A DNA stretch of 64,000 bases from Apostichopus japonicus (lineage: Eukaryota; Echinodermata; Holothuroidea; Aspidochirotida; Stichopodidae), in the NCBI RefSeq assembly GCF_037975245.1, contig NC_092583.1, positions 13,975,764 to 14,039,763 on the forward strand, in the 5' to 3' direction. The position numbers and the translations under genes were made by a program. Numbering within the stretch: the stretch's first letter is position 1; every line of letters begins with the position of its first letter. The notes under the pieces were generated by a model, which was not told the origin of the DNA, ran no database searches, and saw only the letters and a list, made by a program, of their open reading frames with translations. This document shows, in pieces, positions 37,925 to 49,370 of the stretch.

Positions 37925-38590
37925 TAGTGAGGGTGTACATGTTTACAAGGGTTTCATGATTTGACCTTTGATGACCCCATATGACCTCCACCAAAAACAA
38001 TAGGCTGCTTTAGCTCAATGTGGTACTTCTACACACTGCATTGGAGCCAAGCTTCCAGTATTGAGATATCGTGATTACAAGGTTTTCACAATTTGACCCC
38101 TTGTAACCCCAAGTGAACTTTGACCTCCATCAAAAACAGTGGAAATATGAGGTCTGTCCGTGATTCCCTTCTTGAGATATCACGTTTACGAGGTTTTCAC
38201 AATTTTACGCCTGGTGACCCCAAATGACCTTTGACCTCCACCAAAAATAATAGACTTTTTTAAATCAATGTGGTACTTCTATAAACTAAATATGAAGTAT
38301 GCCCATGCTTCCCATCTTGAGATACCGTGTTTACAAGGTTTCACAATTTAACCCCTGGTGCATGACCCTAAATGACCTTTAACCTCCACCAAAACAATAG
38401 GCTTCTTGTACTTAAGGTGGTACTTTTAAACATCAAATATGATATTGGTCTGATCTTCCCGTCTTGAGATATCGAGTTTACAGGGTTTTATTTTATAAAT
38501 ATGAAATTAGTCTGACCTTTCCTTCTTGAGATAACGTGTTTACAAGCTGGGCGTCACAAACGCACTCTCACACACACACCATCATAAATA
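37925..38590 (-). repeat. AGGTCA-type repeat copy, reversed
   Basis: In reverse it reads GT-rich head, TTTGTGACGCC, TTGTAAACACG, ATCTCAAGAAGG and units with GGAGGTCAAAGGTCATTT. On the + strand a perfect TGACCT-T-TGACCT (DR1) lies at 38225-38237. It is the same family as 16360-17262, with several about 150-bp units. Confidence 0.7.
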
Positions 38591-39080
38591 CAGAGGTTAC
38601 GATTATCATCGAAACCAAAAACGAAATTGCTCCAGTGAACTTCAGATCTCCTTACATCCTGTAGTAGTACTAACAACCCGCACCACACCGCACCACACCC
38701 TCCTACCGTCTCGACACAACCCGCTACAAATATACATGAGAGAAATTTGTATCAATATTGATAATTTTCGAAAGGATGTTGAAGATATTGGTAAGTACTT
38801 AAATTTTCATGCAGCGACTAATTTTGCACTGAGGTGTTCGCAATTAAATGACGAAATACAAACTATAGTATGCTGTTAACATGTGAAGAGAAAATTCTCA
38901 TGATTTCTTAAGCCCACCATATGGCATAAGCTATTTATTATTCATACAAGAAAGGTCAAGTCCATCCGACTGTGAGCTCTTAGCATGTTTACACAGTCAG
39001 ACATGTCTGCGCATGATGATTTTCTTCAATTTTGGGGAAAGAACAAAAAAAGAAAATGTAAAAAGAAAAAACATAACAAA

Positions 39081-39630
39081 GATATTTATTATGTATTTAT
39101 TCAAATGAAAATCATCAAAGGAAATCCAAAACTAGTTTGTGTAAAGTCAAGTTTGTGAGGGCAAGGACGATATGCGACCCGCGTAATAACCATTGTACTT
39201 CTTCTCCTTGTTTCGGGGGAATTACACAAAACATTTCGAACACAAAAAAGAATTAAAAAAAAAAAAAAGTCCTTGCTCGATAAGGCTTTTAAACCTCTTT
39301 TGTATAATTTTGTTTTGCAGTGCAGACCTTCTCCATACAAAGGGTAACCACCATATCCGATATTTATTTAAATGAAAATCATCATAGGAAATCCAAAACT
39401 AGTTTGTGTAAAGTCAAATTTGTGAAGGCAAGGACGATTTGCGATCCGCGTAATAACCATTGTACTTCTTCTTCTTCTTATTTCAGGCTATTACACAAAA
39501 CATTTCGAACACAAAAAAAGAATTAAAAAAAAAACGTCCTTGCCCGATAAGGCTTTTAAACCTCTTTTGTATATATTTTTTTTTTGCAGTGCAGACCTTC
39601 TCCATACAAAGGGTAACCACCATATCCGAT
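39081..39630. repeat. Two-copy tandem duplication just upstream of the P450
   Basis: Copies at 39081-39358 and 39359-39630 share the phrases AATCCAAAACTAGTTTGTG, CGCGTAATAACCATTGTACT, CAAAACATTTCGAACAC and CCATATCCGAT, with poly-A and poly-T length differences. Each ends in a T-rich tract and TTTTGCAG, which resembles a splice acceptor (second copy AG at 39588-39589). Confidence 0.88.
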
Positions 39631-39643
39631 GAGTATGCAGATC

Positions 39644-39682
39644 TATTTAAGAGGATCACACTCTCTTGCAATTATTCATTCC
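39644..39682 (+). promoter_or_regulatory. Candidate P450 core promoter
   Basis: A TATA-like TATTTAAG at 39644-39651 lies about 30 bp before an initiator-like TCATTCC at 39676-39682, roughly 100 bp upstream of the ATG. The alternative is an upstream untranslated exon joined at the acceptor-like AG at 39588-39589. This is motif evidence only. Confidence 0.3.
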
Positions 39683-39778
39683 TATTTGAGAAGCAATTGG
39701 ACGAGATTGGTGATTCACTCTCAATGAGTTGATTTATTTTTCATCGGTCTAAGCTTCATTCTCATCAACTTTCTAAGA

Positions 39779-39970
39779 ATGTTCTACTTGGTCATTTTAA
39801 GTATCCTGTTGGTTCTCTTATTAATTTCGAGAAGATCAAAAAGGGACATCGAGTACCCACCTGGACCGAAGGGGATACCTGTTCTGGGTTCTGTTTTGCA
39901 ATTACTGAAGAATCCATTTAAACAATTACAGGATTATGCAGATCGTTACGGCTCATTTTACACCTTAAAG
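39779..39970 (+). CDS. P450 exon 1: membrane anchor and proline hinge
   Basis: It encodes residues 1-64. The start MFYLVILSILLVLLLIS is a strongly hydrophobic signal anchor followed by RRSKR, then YPPGPKGIPVLGS. It ends YGSFYTLK in phase 0 at a GTGAGT donor. The open frame continues into the intron but is not coding. Confidence 0.92.
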
Positions 39971-42900
39971 GTGAGTGTAGTATCCGAAATTAAACTATTA
40001 AATACTGCTCATATTAGGTTCACATATTTTATATATCCCGCAATGTCCTCATATTTACCACTTTCATTGCAAGCTAGCTCTTGCATTTTGTTTAAATGTA
40101 TTTTAATTTTATTATTATTATCATAAAAAAACAATACTGGGCTAGATATTGCAGTTCACTTTTACAACCTCATCCTAATAATGGAACATACGTTAAACCG
40201 ATGGAAAGAAATATGCTTCGAAAACTGGTTTCTTTCAAGCTTGAAGCTATCTTTAGTTCTGTAGGAATGTTTTTAAAAGGACCAGCCTATTGTAGTCTGA
40301 CGTATAAATCATTATTACTACAAATGTAAGCCTACCGACGTTTAGTCACATGTGGAGGTCTAAATAAGTTTTGATAAACTTTTCGTATATAGTACACATT
40401 TAACATGCGTAGTGAGTCAAATGAAGTTTTGACACTATAGTCTTAGTACATGTGTTACACTCGAAGCCTTGGTACGTTTAGTTTAGTTTAGTAGAAAAAA
40501 AGATCAGGAGGGACACTTAAGTCCCCATCAAGGACCCTATAAAGAGAGGGGAAAAACTGAAGACACAAACACTCAGACCCGATGACAATGCTTAAAGTGC
40601 TTGTCCAAAGCATTCTTAAACCCATTGACACTACTTGCAAGTACAACTTTCTCAGGCAAACTATTCCACTCATTCACAACCCTATTAGAGTTTGCATAAA
40701 GTTTGAGGGAATTTAAGTGGATGTGCAAACCTGGTAAATAATTCTGTATGATTCTGTGGGAGACCTTATTACATAGGCAATATAGAATAATCTACTGAAC
40801 TATTTGTACATGCATGCACGTATAAGTATGACGAAGTCGCCATAAAAATGTGTCAAGTCTGATGAAGTTCAGGTGTGTACGTAAACCTGATGGGAGAATT
40901 AGGACATCTTAGTACATCTATATAAATATATATAGATACTCAGTTAATGACGTACCAGAATTACACATACATGTTGATGAAGTTGTATTACATGTGTAGG
41001 TCTCATGAAGTCCTCGTACGTGTATAAGCCTGCGGAAGTCTTAATATATGAAGTACGAACTTCAGGGTTCCAGAACCAACCTAAGCAAACAGCGTTGGCA
41101 AAACTTGGGACGAAATTACAGTAATTTTGCCCCGTTAAATAAAACTTCACTCGAAACGTCATGTGGTTCTTTAAATTGTTACTTCTTCGTTGGTTATCTA
41201 CAAAACATGTCATATTTAAACATAGAAATTCAGTTTGCTTGTCTCATATTATCCTGTGAATAATGCCTGGTTATGTTTAGTTCGACACTATAAGCTCTTC
41301 GTCCCAATTGAACCTCAATGAAATCTCTGAAATGAAACGACATTCAACATGTTGACTTCAAGTTTCTTAAGTACCGTGATGATAAATTGAGGCCTCTAAC
41401 CATTCCATAGAATTAAAAAAGGAAGAATTGAAATGAAAAAAAGCCCTTCTTCTATTGAGCCTCTCGATAGTAGGCGACTGAGATATTTTAAGAAAAGAGA
41501 AGAAAAAAAAACCTTGTAGGCCCTACTCTAATCCTGCACACAATAAGGGGGCTTCCAGGTTGTACGCTCAACGCGTAAACACACTGACTGCATAGAAAAC
41601 AACCGTATCGTACTCTATATAGCTTTTCAGATTATGTCGTATATGCTACAAATTATCCGCGAGAAAAGCGAGAAACTGTGTTCGGATTTTCTTCCATTTT
41701 TAGTATAGCTCTTTCGTAGGTTTTCCAATTGTTTAGTTTCAGTTTTCCTTTTTAGTAATAAAAGTAGCCTATAAATCTGAACGTCGATCCACAGAGCAGA
41801 GCATTATGAACACTGATCATGACTGATGGGACCATTTATCTCATTTGTACACAAATTTAATGTGACGTAGGTTTTTCATTTTTGTTACTGTATTTGCAAA
41901 TTTCGAGGTTCATGCTATAAATATCATCACTTCCTGGTGGACTTAAATAGAGCAGTTTGTTTAAATTTAACCATTATTTTCTGCAACTACCATGTAAAGT
42001 AGCAAGTACAACACAACATGGGAATTTTAATACGCTATTAATTAATATCAATATTTTTACGTCAGCAGGCATGTAAACGATAACATGTAATTTATTTCTA
42101 TCAACCTAGGTATAGCCTACTAACTTTTTTCTAATATCTGACATGGCTAGATTTGAGATTAATCAAATAGGCACTAATTTGAAGTTATCGAAATTATAAA
42201 AATACACTTTTACAAAGAATTACTTCCTTTTAAAGTTGTCTGATCCAACAGTTCTTGACAAAATTTTCCTCAACAAAATATATGTAATTTTTTTAGAAGT
42301 CAAATTCAACTGGTAAATAACTTGGCCAATTCCACTCTTTTTTAACATGCACATGCAAAATTTAAGTCATGGTCGGCCTATTAATTACCCCCTACATATA
42401 TTTATGCAAAATGTACGCCTGTTTGCTTAATTTATAGATCTCAGGCGTCCTATCACCCGTCGTATTTTTTAATTGATTTTTAATGTTTTACAAGAAAACT
42501 ATCAATTTAATTAAACAATGATAGACTGAAAGGATCAATTATAGGCTATGTATGAAACCTTACATTTAACGTTTTAGGGAAAGATGGTTTTTATTTAATA
42601 TCTACAAATACACACAACGTTGCTCGTATGTCTTTCTAATACTTGCCATTATGGTGTACACGTTCTTCAGGTAGGCCTATACAATTCAGGCTATGTTATG
42701 ACTACGAACAATCAACCAAAAGCTAGCCGTCACTGACGCGTAGGTGGTCCTTAACCGTCCGTCTGGTCCACGATTAATATATAACACACTAGTGCCTATT
42801 ATTCGTTATATTTGAAATTAATCTTACCGTTTTTGTTTTCCGATCCTTTAATAATTAAAAAAAGCCCACAAATTTCTATTTCGTTTAAAATAAATTCACA

Positions 42901-45900
42901 AACAGACACATAAGGCGAATCATTCCACTGTCACAACAAGTCACAGAAAACAAGCAAAATTTAATAAAACTGCATAAAACACGATCGTTTTTACGAATGT
43001 CGTTTCTTTTATAAGTTCTTCACACCTCAAACTCCCGATAAAGAACCGATGTTGCGAGAGTGAAATTTCTCCTGACTGCCTTTTTTGCTGTTTATTAAAT
43101 TGTAGGCTAAACCATCTCTCACTGAACAGAAAAACACACTTAATAATTAACAGAAATCCACCTTTGAAGGAAAATGTTGGTTATAAAAGTTGTTTGCGCA
43201 ACTGACAATCCAGTTTTCCAGAAAAGACCCGCGATGATAAATCAGCTTAACTTTCATAAACGTCTCAATTCATATAGGTTTTTAAACTTCCATATAACAG
43301 AGAACCCTAGCTGTGAAGCACAGTTCCATTACAAAGTCCAATTCTGCAGACACGCAAGTCATCTCAATATAACAATATCACGGTATTAATATATTGACTA
43401 GTACTTACTCATTGACTCAATGATTGCGACTCGCATATTGACGGACGTAAGTAAGCACATGCTGGTGCAAGATTTTTATTTCAAAGGCATTGATAGTCTT
43501 GCACTTTAACGTATTGAAAGGTTTGCACGCAGAAGCGTTGTACTTTTATTTGATGATGCTTATTTGTAATTGAACCAAGTTACGCTTTGAGAGATCATGA
43601 CATGAATGGATGGCTGCAAACTGGTTTATTAACGTGCACACTTACCGATATACACGAATACACAAATATAATGGTTACATTTGTCACCTTTTCGTTGCGC
43701 TCGTATATTTTGACGTCGATGATGATCATCTGTGTCGAGTTTGCAGTAACGTGCGCAAAAAGGGTGTTGGGAAGGGGGGGGGGGGTTAGGCGGTCAGGGC
43801 CCTATCGCTATCGTCAGTCATAGGATTTTGTCAAAATGAAGACGTTGGTGCCCCCTTCCCCACCTTCGAAATCATGTGCACATCACAGAATTTTTCAACG
43901 GGTATAACAGTTCATGTATCCAGGAAATTGTAAGCCTATCGGGCCTGTGATTTAAGTGACGGATTATCTCATCCCGCTAGCCACTGCTATATAAAACTTT
44001 TTCATTTTTACTAGGCCCACGGTTATGATCTTAAATTTGAGTTTTAATTAACCATTAATAAAAATACACTTTGATGATCCTCTTTCACTTTCCTTCGTGG
44101 AAGATAACGAAATAAGTCTACCGTGAATGAGGGGATAAAAGAGGTAAAAAGTGGTACGAAATTGTTACAAATCTAAACCCGAAAGGCATCAATAACGTCT
44201 GAGGCGTCGTATGTTCCTTCAATTTGTATTGGCTAAGACTGTGAACAGGGGAAGATACAACAAGGTCTTTACAGAATAATTTGATGATATTTCTTCATGG
44301 TTTACACTGGACACAAACAAGATTTAAAGTTGAGTTCATATAAGTAACCTTAAACATAAAGTTACTGGATAGAGATGATTTTGATCTTCAGTTTTGTGGA
44401 AAACACATTGAAATATAACAATTTGCTAGTGTATCTATGTTGCTATTCTAAGATCAAGAAATTAGGGGTCGAGGGAGGGTTAGGTTGTTGTAAAACTCTT
44501 CCCTGGCCCTACACTGTCTCTTTCATCCACTTATATGTGTTTTCAACGAAACCTATTATGCAATTATGCTAATGTAGTTCCTTTTCACTTCACCCTTCAC
44601 AGATTGGACCTGTCAAATGTCTCATACTGAATGACATCCAGACGATCAATGAAGCATTTTCTCTACGGTCTGAGGAGTTTGGGGCACGCCCAGCGATATT
44701 AGGGAATGCAACAGGAATGGGAAATATTGGTGAGATGTGATCTATTGTAAACATTTTAACCACTCCCCCGCCCCCACCCCTCTGCCCAATCTCTCTCTTT
44801 TGCCTACAACTTAAGTATAATCACTGAGCGCTTTAAAGGTACTTAGCGAACATATTGTTGAGAGAAATTAAAAGGAACAATATTGCAGTATTACTCTAAG
44901 TCTAAATTTCTCTATCTGTGCTGCTATAGAGGGAATCTAATAAAGGTAAAGCTAGGGTAAGTGGTGATATCTTTAACCATGGGCGGCAATCATTGGAGGA
45001 CGGGGGGGGGGGCCATGTCCCCCCCAATATTTTAGGTGGGGGATATAGTATCTAATATCCCCCCAATATTTGGTGGCATAGTTTTTTTTTGTGGCTATAA
45101 ATAGAAAATAATGCGTGAGATTATTTATCCAAATCATACTAGGCGGCGGCTAAAACTTCATCCAACACATGCTGCATGAGGTAAATGACACTTTGTTGTC
45201 GTTTCTGGGATCTGTGACCGTATAGCAAGTTGTCACTCATGATTATTATCATAATGTTTGTACATCTCTTGTGTATGAGTGTAAGTACGTACAATCATAT
45301 ATGAACCACATCGATATGGGTTGCATGCAACTTACAAGGCCTGGGAAGTGCCATTTCCAGCGATCTGGGAGGCATTTTCGGCCAAAAGTTTCTTTATTGC
45401 TTCGCGCCAACACATAATGGCGCTACGCTTAGATAGTTTACCTACAAGCTTCGCCCCTCCCTTGGCAAATTCCTTGCTACCGCCTGTCTAACCGTGTCAA
45501 AATTTGTTACTAAATATATCATCAAAAAATGTCACAGACTTTCACCGATAGTAGTTTTAATTTTTTCCCGAAATGAATTAGCTAGACGGACCGCATCCGT
45601 AATGAAATTTGGATTGCAAAAAAAGAAACAAAGAAAATAGGGCTGTAGCAACCAGTAACCATACAATTTTGGGGATACAAGTTCAAGGTACGCGCCTGCA
45701 CCCAAGCAAATGTACCCCCCAAATATTTGAAACAAATCACCGCCCATCTTTAACATATCTTCTGTAATAGTATTACCAAAATACAGATTTGTGAATTCAT
45801 GCTACTTAATACCATTAAGTGACAAACACTGTTTATGCATATTTTCTCTCTTAGGTTTAGTTCTTCTGCAATCCGGAGCTTATCACAAACAGGAAAAGAA

Positions 45901-48900
45901 AAAGGCAATGTCTCTACTCAGGGGACTCGGGGCTGGCAGTGATAAGTTTGATGAAACAATGCAACCATATATACAAAGGATCATGTCTTTGATAGGGGAT
46001 TCCCCCAGAAAAATTAATCTGCGAAATTTATGTAGTGCAGCCATGACTGACATTATTGGAGGAATAACATTTGGTGATTCCTTTTGCAATGAAAGAAGTG
46101 AAACATGTCAAAAGATCAGAAAATTGATTAGTAACAATTTTCAAAATAATCCAGCACTCATTCTTGTTGGTAAACACCTCCCACTAAAATTGAAGCAACT
46201 GTTGGACAACTTTACTGATATGGAGAGTAACATATCAAAAATGGGAGGACTTTTACATGGCATGATTAAATCTTTACATCAGAAAGAAGAACAGCATCAA
46301 GACATTTTAAACAGTTTTGTGTTCAGATACGTAGAAGAATATGCATCCTCCCATGACGGACAATCACTGTACGGTAACCAGAAAGAGGAATCTCAACTTG
46401 TGGGATTGATTGTAGACTTTTTCCAAGCAGGTTGTGAAACAACAGCTGTCAATCTTGAATGGCTGATGTTACTGCTAGCTGCAAATCCAGATGTGCAACA
46501 GAAAGCACAACAGGAACTAGCTTCTGTATTTGGCAAAGGTGAGGAGAAAACAAACTTTTTTTTCTCTCTCTCTAGCTCCTTTCCCATCCAGATACTAATC
46601 CTCGGATAGGCTGAGATTTTCCAACAATACAAGTCACCCATCTCCCATTTTAGACAACCCCTTATTTGAAGTCCAGGCATTGTCAAGGACACCAGGTTGA
46701 TGATGATTGTTTTCTTTTTCTATTGTAGGAAATGACATATATAAATGTAAATTTCTAATGGGAAGTATGGCCTCTGAAGGCTGATTTGATTATTGAGACA
46801 AATACATTCGCTGGAAGTTTGGAAGGTTTTGATACACACAAATTTGTTATCCTTACTCCTCCACCCCTTCCCTCATGGTCTTCTCATTGGTTTGGAAACT
46901 GTACCTTACTACTTTAACCATGCATGGACAACTTGAAAGAGTGGGTGGGGGACAGTTACACTCAAGTTCTAAATGAAATGAAAGGCAAAAAAAAAAAAAA
47001 AAAACAATAAATAAATAAATAAACCTATTTTGTTTTAAAGAACAGTAAAAACCTGTCGGTAAATTAACAACAGAAAATTATAAACAATTTTTTGAAGAAA
47101 AAAGGGGAATAAGTTTTTTGCATGAATAGGAATTGATCCAGTGACCTGAGGACTTCAAACCCAGTGCTCCTGCAATGATGCTTTCCACCATTTAGTTGGT
47201 GGCCATCTCTATATAGCAAGCTTTTTTATTGAAGGTGACATTCAGAAGTCACAGTACCTTGCATACTTGCATAAACCAGATATCACATCCTATTTTAATT
47301 GTATACAATCACCAACAGTGTAGCTAGGGATTTCAACAGAAGTTTGTTTTCATTTATGTATGTACTTAGGCAAAGACAACAACAGGGGTCTGACTGGGAA
47401 ATGGAAAAAGATATTCCATTATAAGAAAAATAGATAGCTGAATATATTTTTGCAAACTTAAGTTACTTTTCTTTTATTTTCAGATCCTCCAACACTCAAA
47501 GAAAGGAGGAAGCTGAAATACATAACTGCGTTGATTGCTGAAGGACTGCGAATTAGACCTCCCGCACCCCTAGGAGCACCACACAGTACCACGAGAGATG
47601 TCAAATTTCACGGTTATACAATTCCAGGAGGGACACCTGTCTTGGGTTACTACATCTCAGCTCATCACAATCCAAATGACTTTCCAGATCCACATCAGTT
47701 TAAGCCTGAAAGATTCCTCAATAACGACAGTGATGAGCGTAGATCCAAAAGAGTGATTTCCTTTGGTATAGGTGAGTTGCCCCAAAAAAACCACAAAATT
47801 TAATTAAAATATGATCTTAGTCACAAAACTAAGGTAGATATGAAGACAAGATTAACAATAAATTAAGTCAGCACAGGGTACAGTTTTACAGCATTTTGTT
47901 TGTTTGAGAAGATACTGTTTAACAGAGGATGCCTGTCAACCGAAGTGACTGGATGACATTCGTAGTCTATGATACAGACTATTAGGTCAGCCTATCAGAT
48001 GTGATAGAATATGCAATAAGACACCATAAGAATTGCATGGCCTCAAAGTAACATGGCTTTTCCTGGGCAATCCAGGTTTTTATCAGTCTTTAAAGGTGAT
48101 TATAAAAAGTGACATCACATACCTGTCTCCTCTATGTTATCTAAATACCCTGGGTGATCTGCAGAAGGCTACGTTTATTGTGCCATGTCTTATGTGACAT
48201 CACATACCATTCTTCTGTACAGTATCTACATAAGCTATGCATTCTGTAGAAGGCTATGTTGATTGCTTCATGTTTTATGTGACATGACATACCAGTCTCC
48301 TCTATGTCATCTACATACCCTGTGTGATCTGCAGAACGCTGTTTATTGTGCCATGTCTTATGTGACATCACATACCATTCTTCTGTACAGTATCTACATA
48401 AGCTATGCATTCTGTAGAAGGCTATGTTGATTGCTCCATGTTTTATGTGACATGACATACCAGTCTCCTCTACGTCATCTACATACTCTGTGTGATCTGC
48501 AGAACGCTGTTTATTGTGCCATGTCTTATGTGACATCACATACCATTCTTCTGTACAGTATCTACATAAGCTATGCATTCTGTAGAAGGCTATGTTGATT
48601 GCTCCATGTTTTGTGTGACATTACACACCAGTCTCCTCTATGTTATTTAAATACCCTGTGTGATCTGCAGAAGGCTATGTTGATTGTGCCATGTCTTGTG
48701 TGACATCACACACAATTCAGCTGCACAACATCTACATAAGCTATGTGATTTTGTACTAGGCTACAGTTATGTGTCACGTCTTCAGTGACATCACACACCA
48801 GTCTCATTCAAAGCATCTATATAAGCTTTGTGATCGATAGCCAGCCATGGTAATTGTGCTATGTCCTATCTGAGTGGCATTTACAGCATTCAACAGAACA

Positions 48901-49370
48901 GTGTCTAGACAGTAGATACACTGCAAAGGACAGTGGTAATAATGCTTTTAAGATGGAAGGGTGGACAGTGAAGTTTTCTTCATTGCTTCATGTTCATGTG
49001 ACAGACTAGGATCGCTTTTATACAAGATACCTTCAGATATACCTTCAAAACATCAGCTATCTTTGGACAAAGGACAGCAATATTTTTATCGGCGTGTGGA
49101 GATAGGTTAAGGGAAAAATATGTAAACATATCTTTGTTGATTACATTACCAAATAATTATTTTCTTCATCATTCAGGTCCGAGAAGCTGTGCAGGGGAAC
49201 AATTGGCCCGATCCATCATGGAAAGCCTCATCATCCACATCTTGCATCAGTATAATCTGTCCGGCAAAGATGGAGAAGAAGTAGATTTGTCTTTCAAGGC
49301 CGGGATAAATCTTGTTCCAAACGAAAATGAAGTATTCATTTGTCCTCGAGAGGCTATTAAACCTTTGTGA
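39779..49370 (+). CDS. Microsomal cytochrome P450, CYP2 clan, five exons, complete (494 aa)
   Basis: Join 39779-39970, 44603-44729, 45855-46538, 47484-47771 and 49177-49370. All introns are GT..AG, with phases 0, 1, 1 and 1. The 494-residue product is normal length for CYP2-type enzymes, which are haem monooxygenases of the endoplasmic reticulum using electrons from NADPH-P450 reductase. Seen: an N-terminal membrane anchor (2-17), basic stop-transfer and PPGP hinge (27-30), helix I AGCETT (298-303), ExxR (E354, R357), PERF (409-412), and haem loop FGIGPRSCAG (428-437) with ligand Cys435. The helix C WxxxR motif is missing: by alignment His117 and Lys121 replace Trp and Arg. Five exons recall the few-exon CYP2U/CYP2R genes rather than nine-exon CYP2 genes, but the subfamily and substrate cannot be named from sequence alone. 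Confidence 0.93.
39971..44602 (+). other. P450 intron 1, 4632 bp
   Basis: It starts GTGAGT and ends CCCTTCACAG. It contains the retrotransposon 3' end at 40478-40745 and a G run near 43776. No other gene is seen. Confidence 0.85.
40478..40745 (-). mobile_element. Non-LTR retrotransposon 3' end (reverse transcriptase ORF C-terminus)
   Basis: On the minus strand the frame reads NSNRVVNEWNSLPEKVVLAS then SVNGFKNALDKHF and a stop at about 40607. This is the characteristic C-terminal motif of jockey/CR1/L2-like LINE reverse transcriptase ORFs (RVVxxWNxLPxxVVxAxSVxxFKxxLD). A short 3' UTR follows and ends in a CTAAA repeat tail at about 40478-40495. The copy is 5'-truncated, as is usual for LINE insertions, and cannot move by itself. 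It lies antisense within P450 intron 1. Confidence 0.8.
44603..44729 (+). CDS. P450 exon 2
   Basis: It encodes residues 65-106 and one base of Gly107. IGPVKCLILNDIQTINEAF and EEFGARP match the beta-1 region and helix B (cf. VVVLNGYEAVKEAL and EEFSGRP of CYP2 enzymes). The donor GTGAGA is at 44730. Confidence 0.9.
44978..45486. mobile_element. MITE-like insertion in P450 intron 2
   Basis: It starts CATGGGCGGCAATCATTGG and ends with a sequence reading CAGGCGGTAGCAAGG on the opposite strand. G and C runs near the left end (45001-45028) and CCCC-rich remnants fit the other elements in this window. The inverted ends are imperfect and the target duplication is unclear. Confidence 0.45.
45855..46538 (+). 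CDS. P450 exon 3: helices C to I
   Basis: It encodes residues 108-334 and one base of Asp335. It contains the altered helix C (SGAYHKQEKKKAM, 113-125) and helix I FFQAGCETTAVNLEW (295-309), with the acid-alcohol pair Glu301/Thr302 for oxygen activation intact. The donor GTGAGG is at 46539. The ORF start at 45791 is intronic. Confidence 0.92.
46539..47483 (+). other. P450 intron 3, 945 bp
   Basis: It starts GTGAGG and ends TTTATTTTCAG. It holds a poly-A run at 46987-47004 with AATA repeats, and a tRNA-like fossil at 47125-47215. Confidence 0.85.
47125..47215 (-). repeat. tRNA-like fossil (weak)
   Basis: The minus strand has a B-box-like GGATCAATTCC about 60 bases after a weak A-box-like TGGCCACCAAC. 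This resembles a decayed tRNA-derived sequence. The anticodon arm is not convincing, and it may be chance. Confidence 0.25.
47484..47771 (+). CDS. P450 exon 4: helix K, meander, PERF
   Basis: It encodes residues 336-430 with split codons 335 and 431. EGLR (354-357) gives the ExxR core and FKPERF (407-412) the aromatic-region motif. HGYTIPGGTPVLGYYISAHH is typical of CYP2-clan beta sheets 1 and 2. The donor GTGAGT is at 47772. Confidence 0.92.
47772..49176 (+). other. P450 intron 4, 1405 bp
   Basis: It starts GTGAGT and ends CATCATTCAG. More than half of it is the 168-bp minisatellite listed separately. Confidence 0.85.
48125..48960. repeat. 168-bp dimeric minisatellite, about five copies
   Basis: GTCTCCTCTATG-type starts occur at 48125, 48295, 48463 and 48631, with a diverged one at 48801, spaced 168-170 bp. 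Each unit is two related halves of about 84 bp sharing ATCTACATA, TGTAGAAGGCTATGTT and TTATGTGACATCACATACCA. The minus strand stays open for 145 codons only because the repeat length is a multiple of three. Confidence 0.92.
49177..49370 (+). CDS. P450 exon 5: haem-binding loop and C-terminus
   Basis: It encodes residues 432-494 and TGA. PRSCAGEQLAR completes the FxxGxRxCxG signature begun in exon 4. Cys435 is the axial haem ligand. The end FICPREAIKPL is normal for the family. Confidence 0.93.

Noticed and set aside
48141-48578. 145-codon minus-strand ORF
   Set aside because: It is only the translation of the 168-bp minisatellite.
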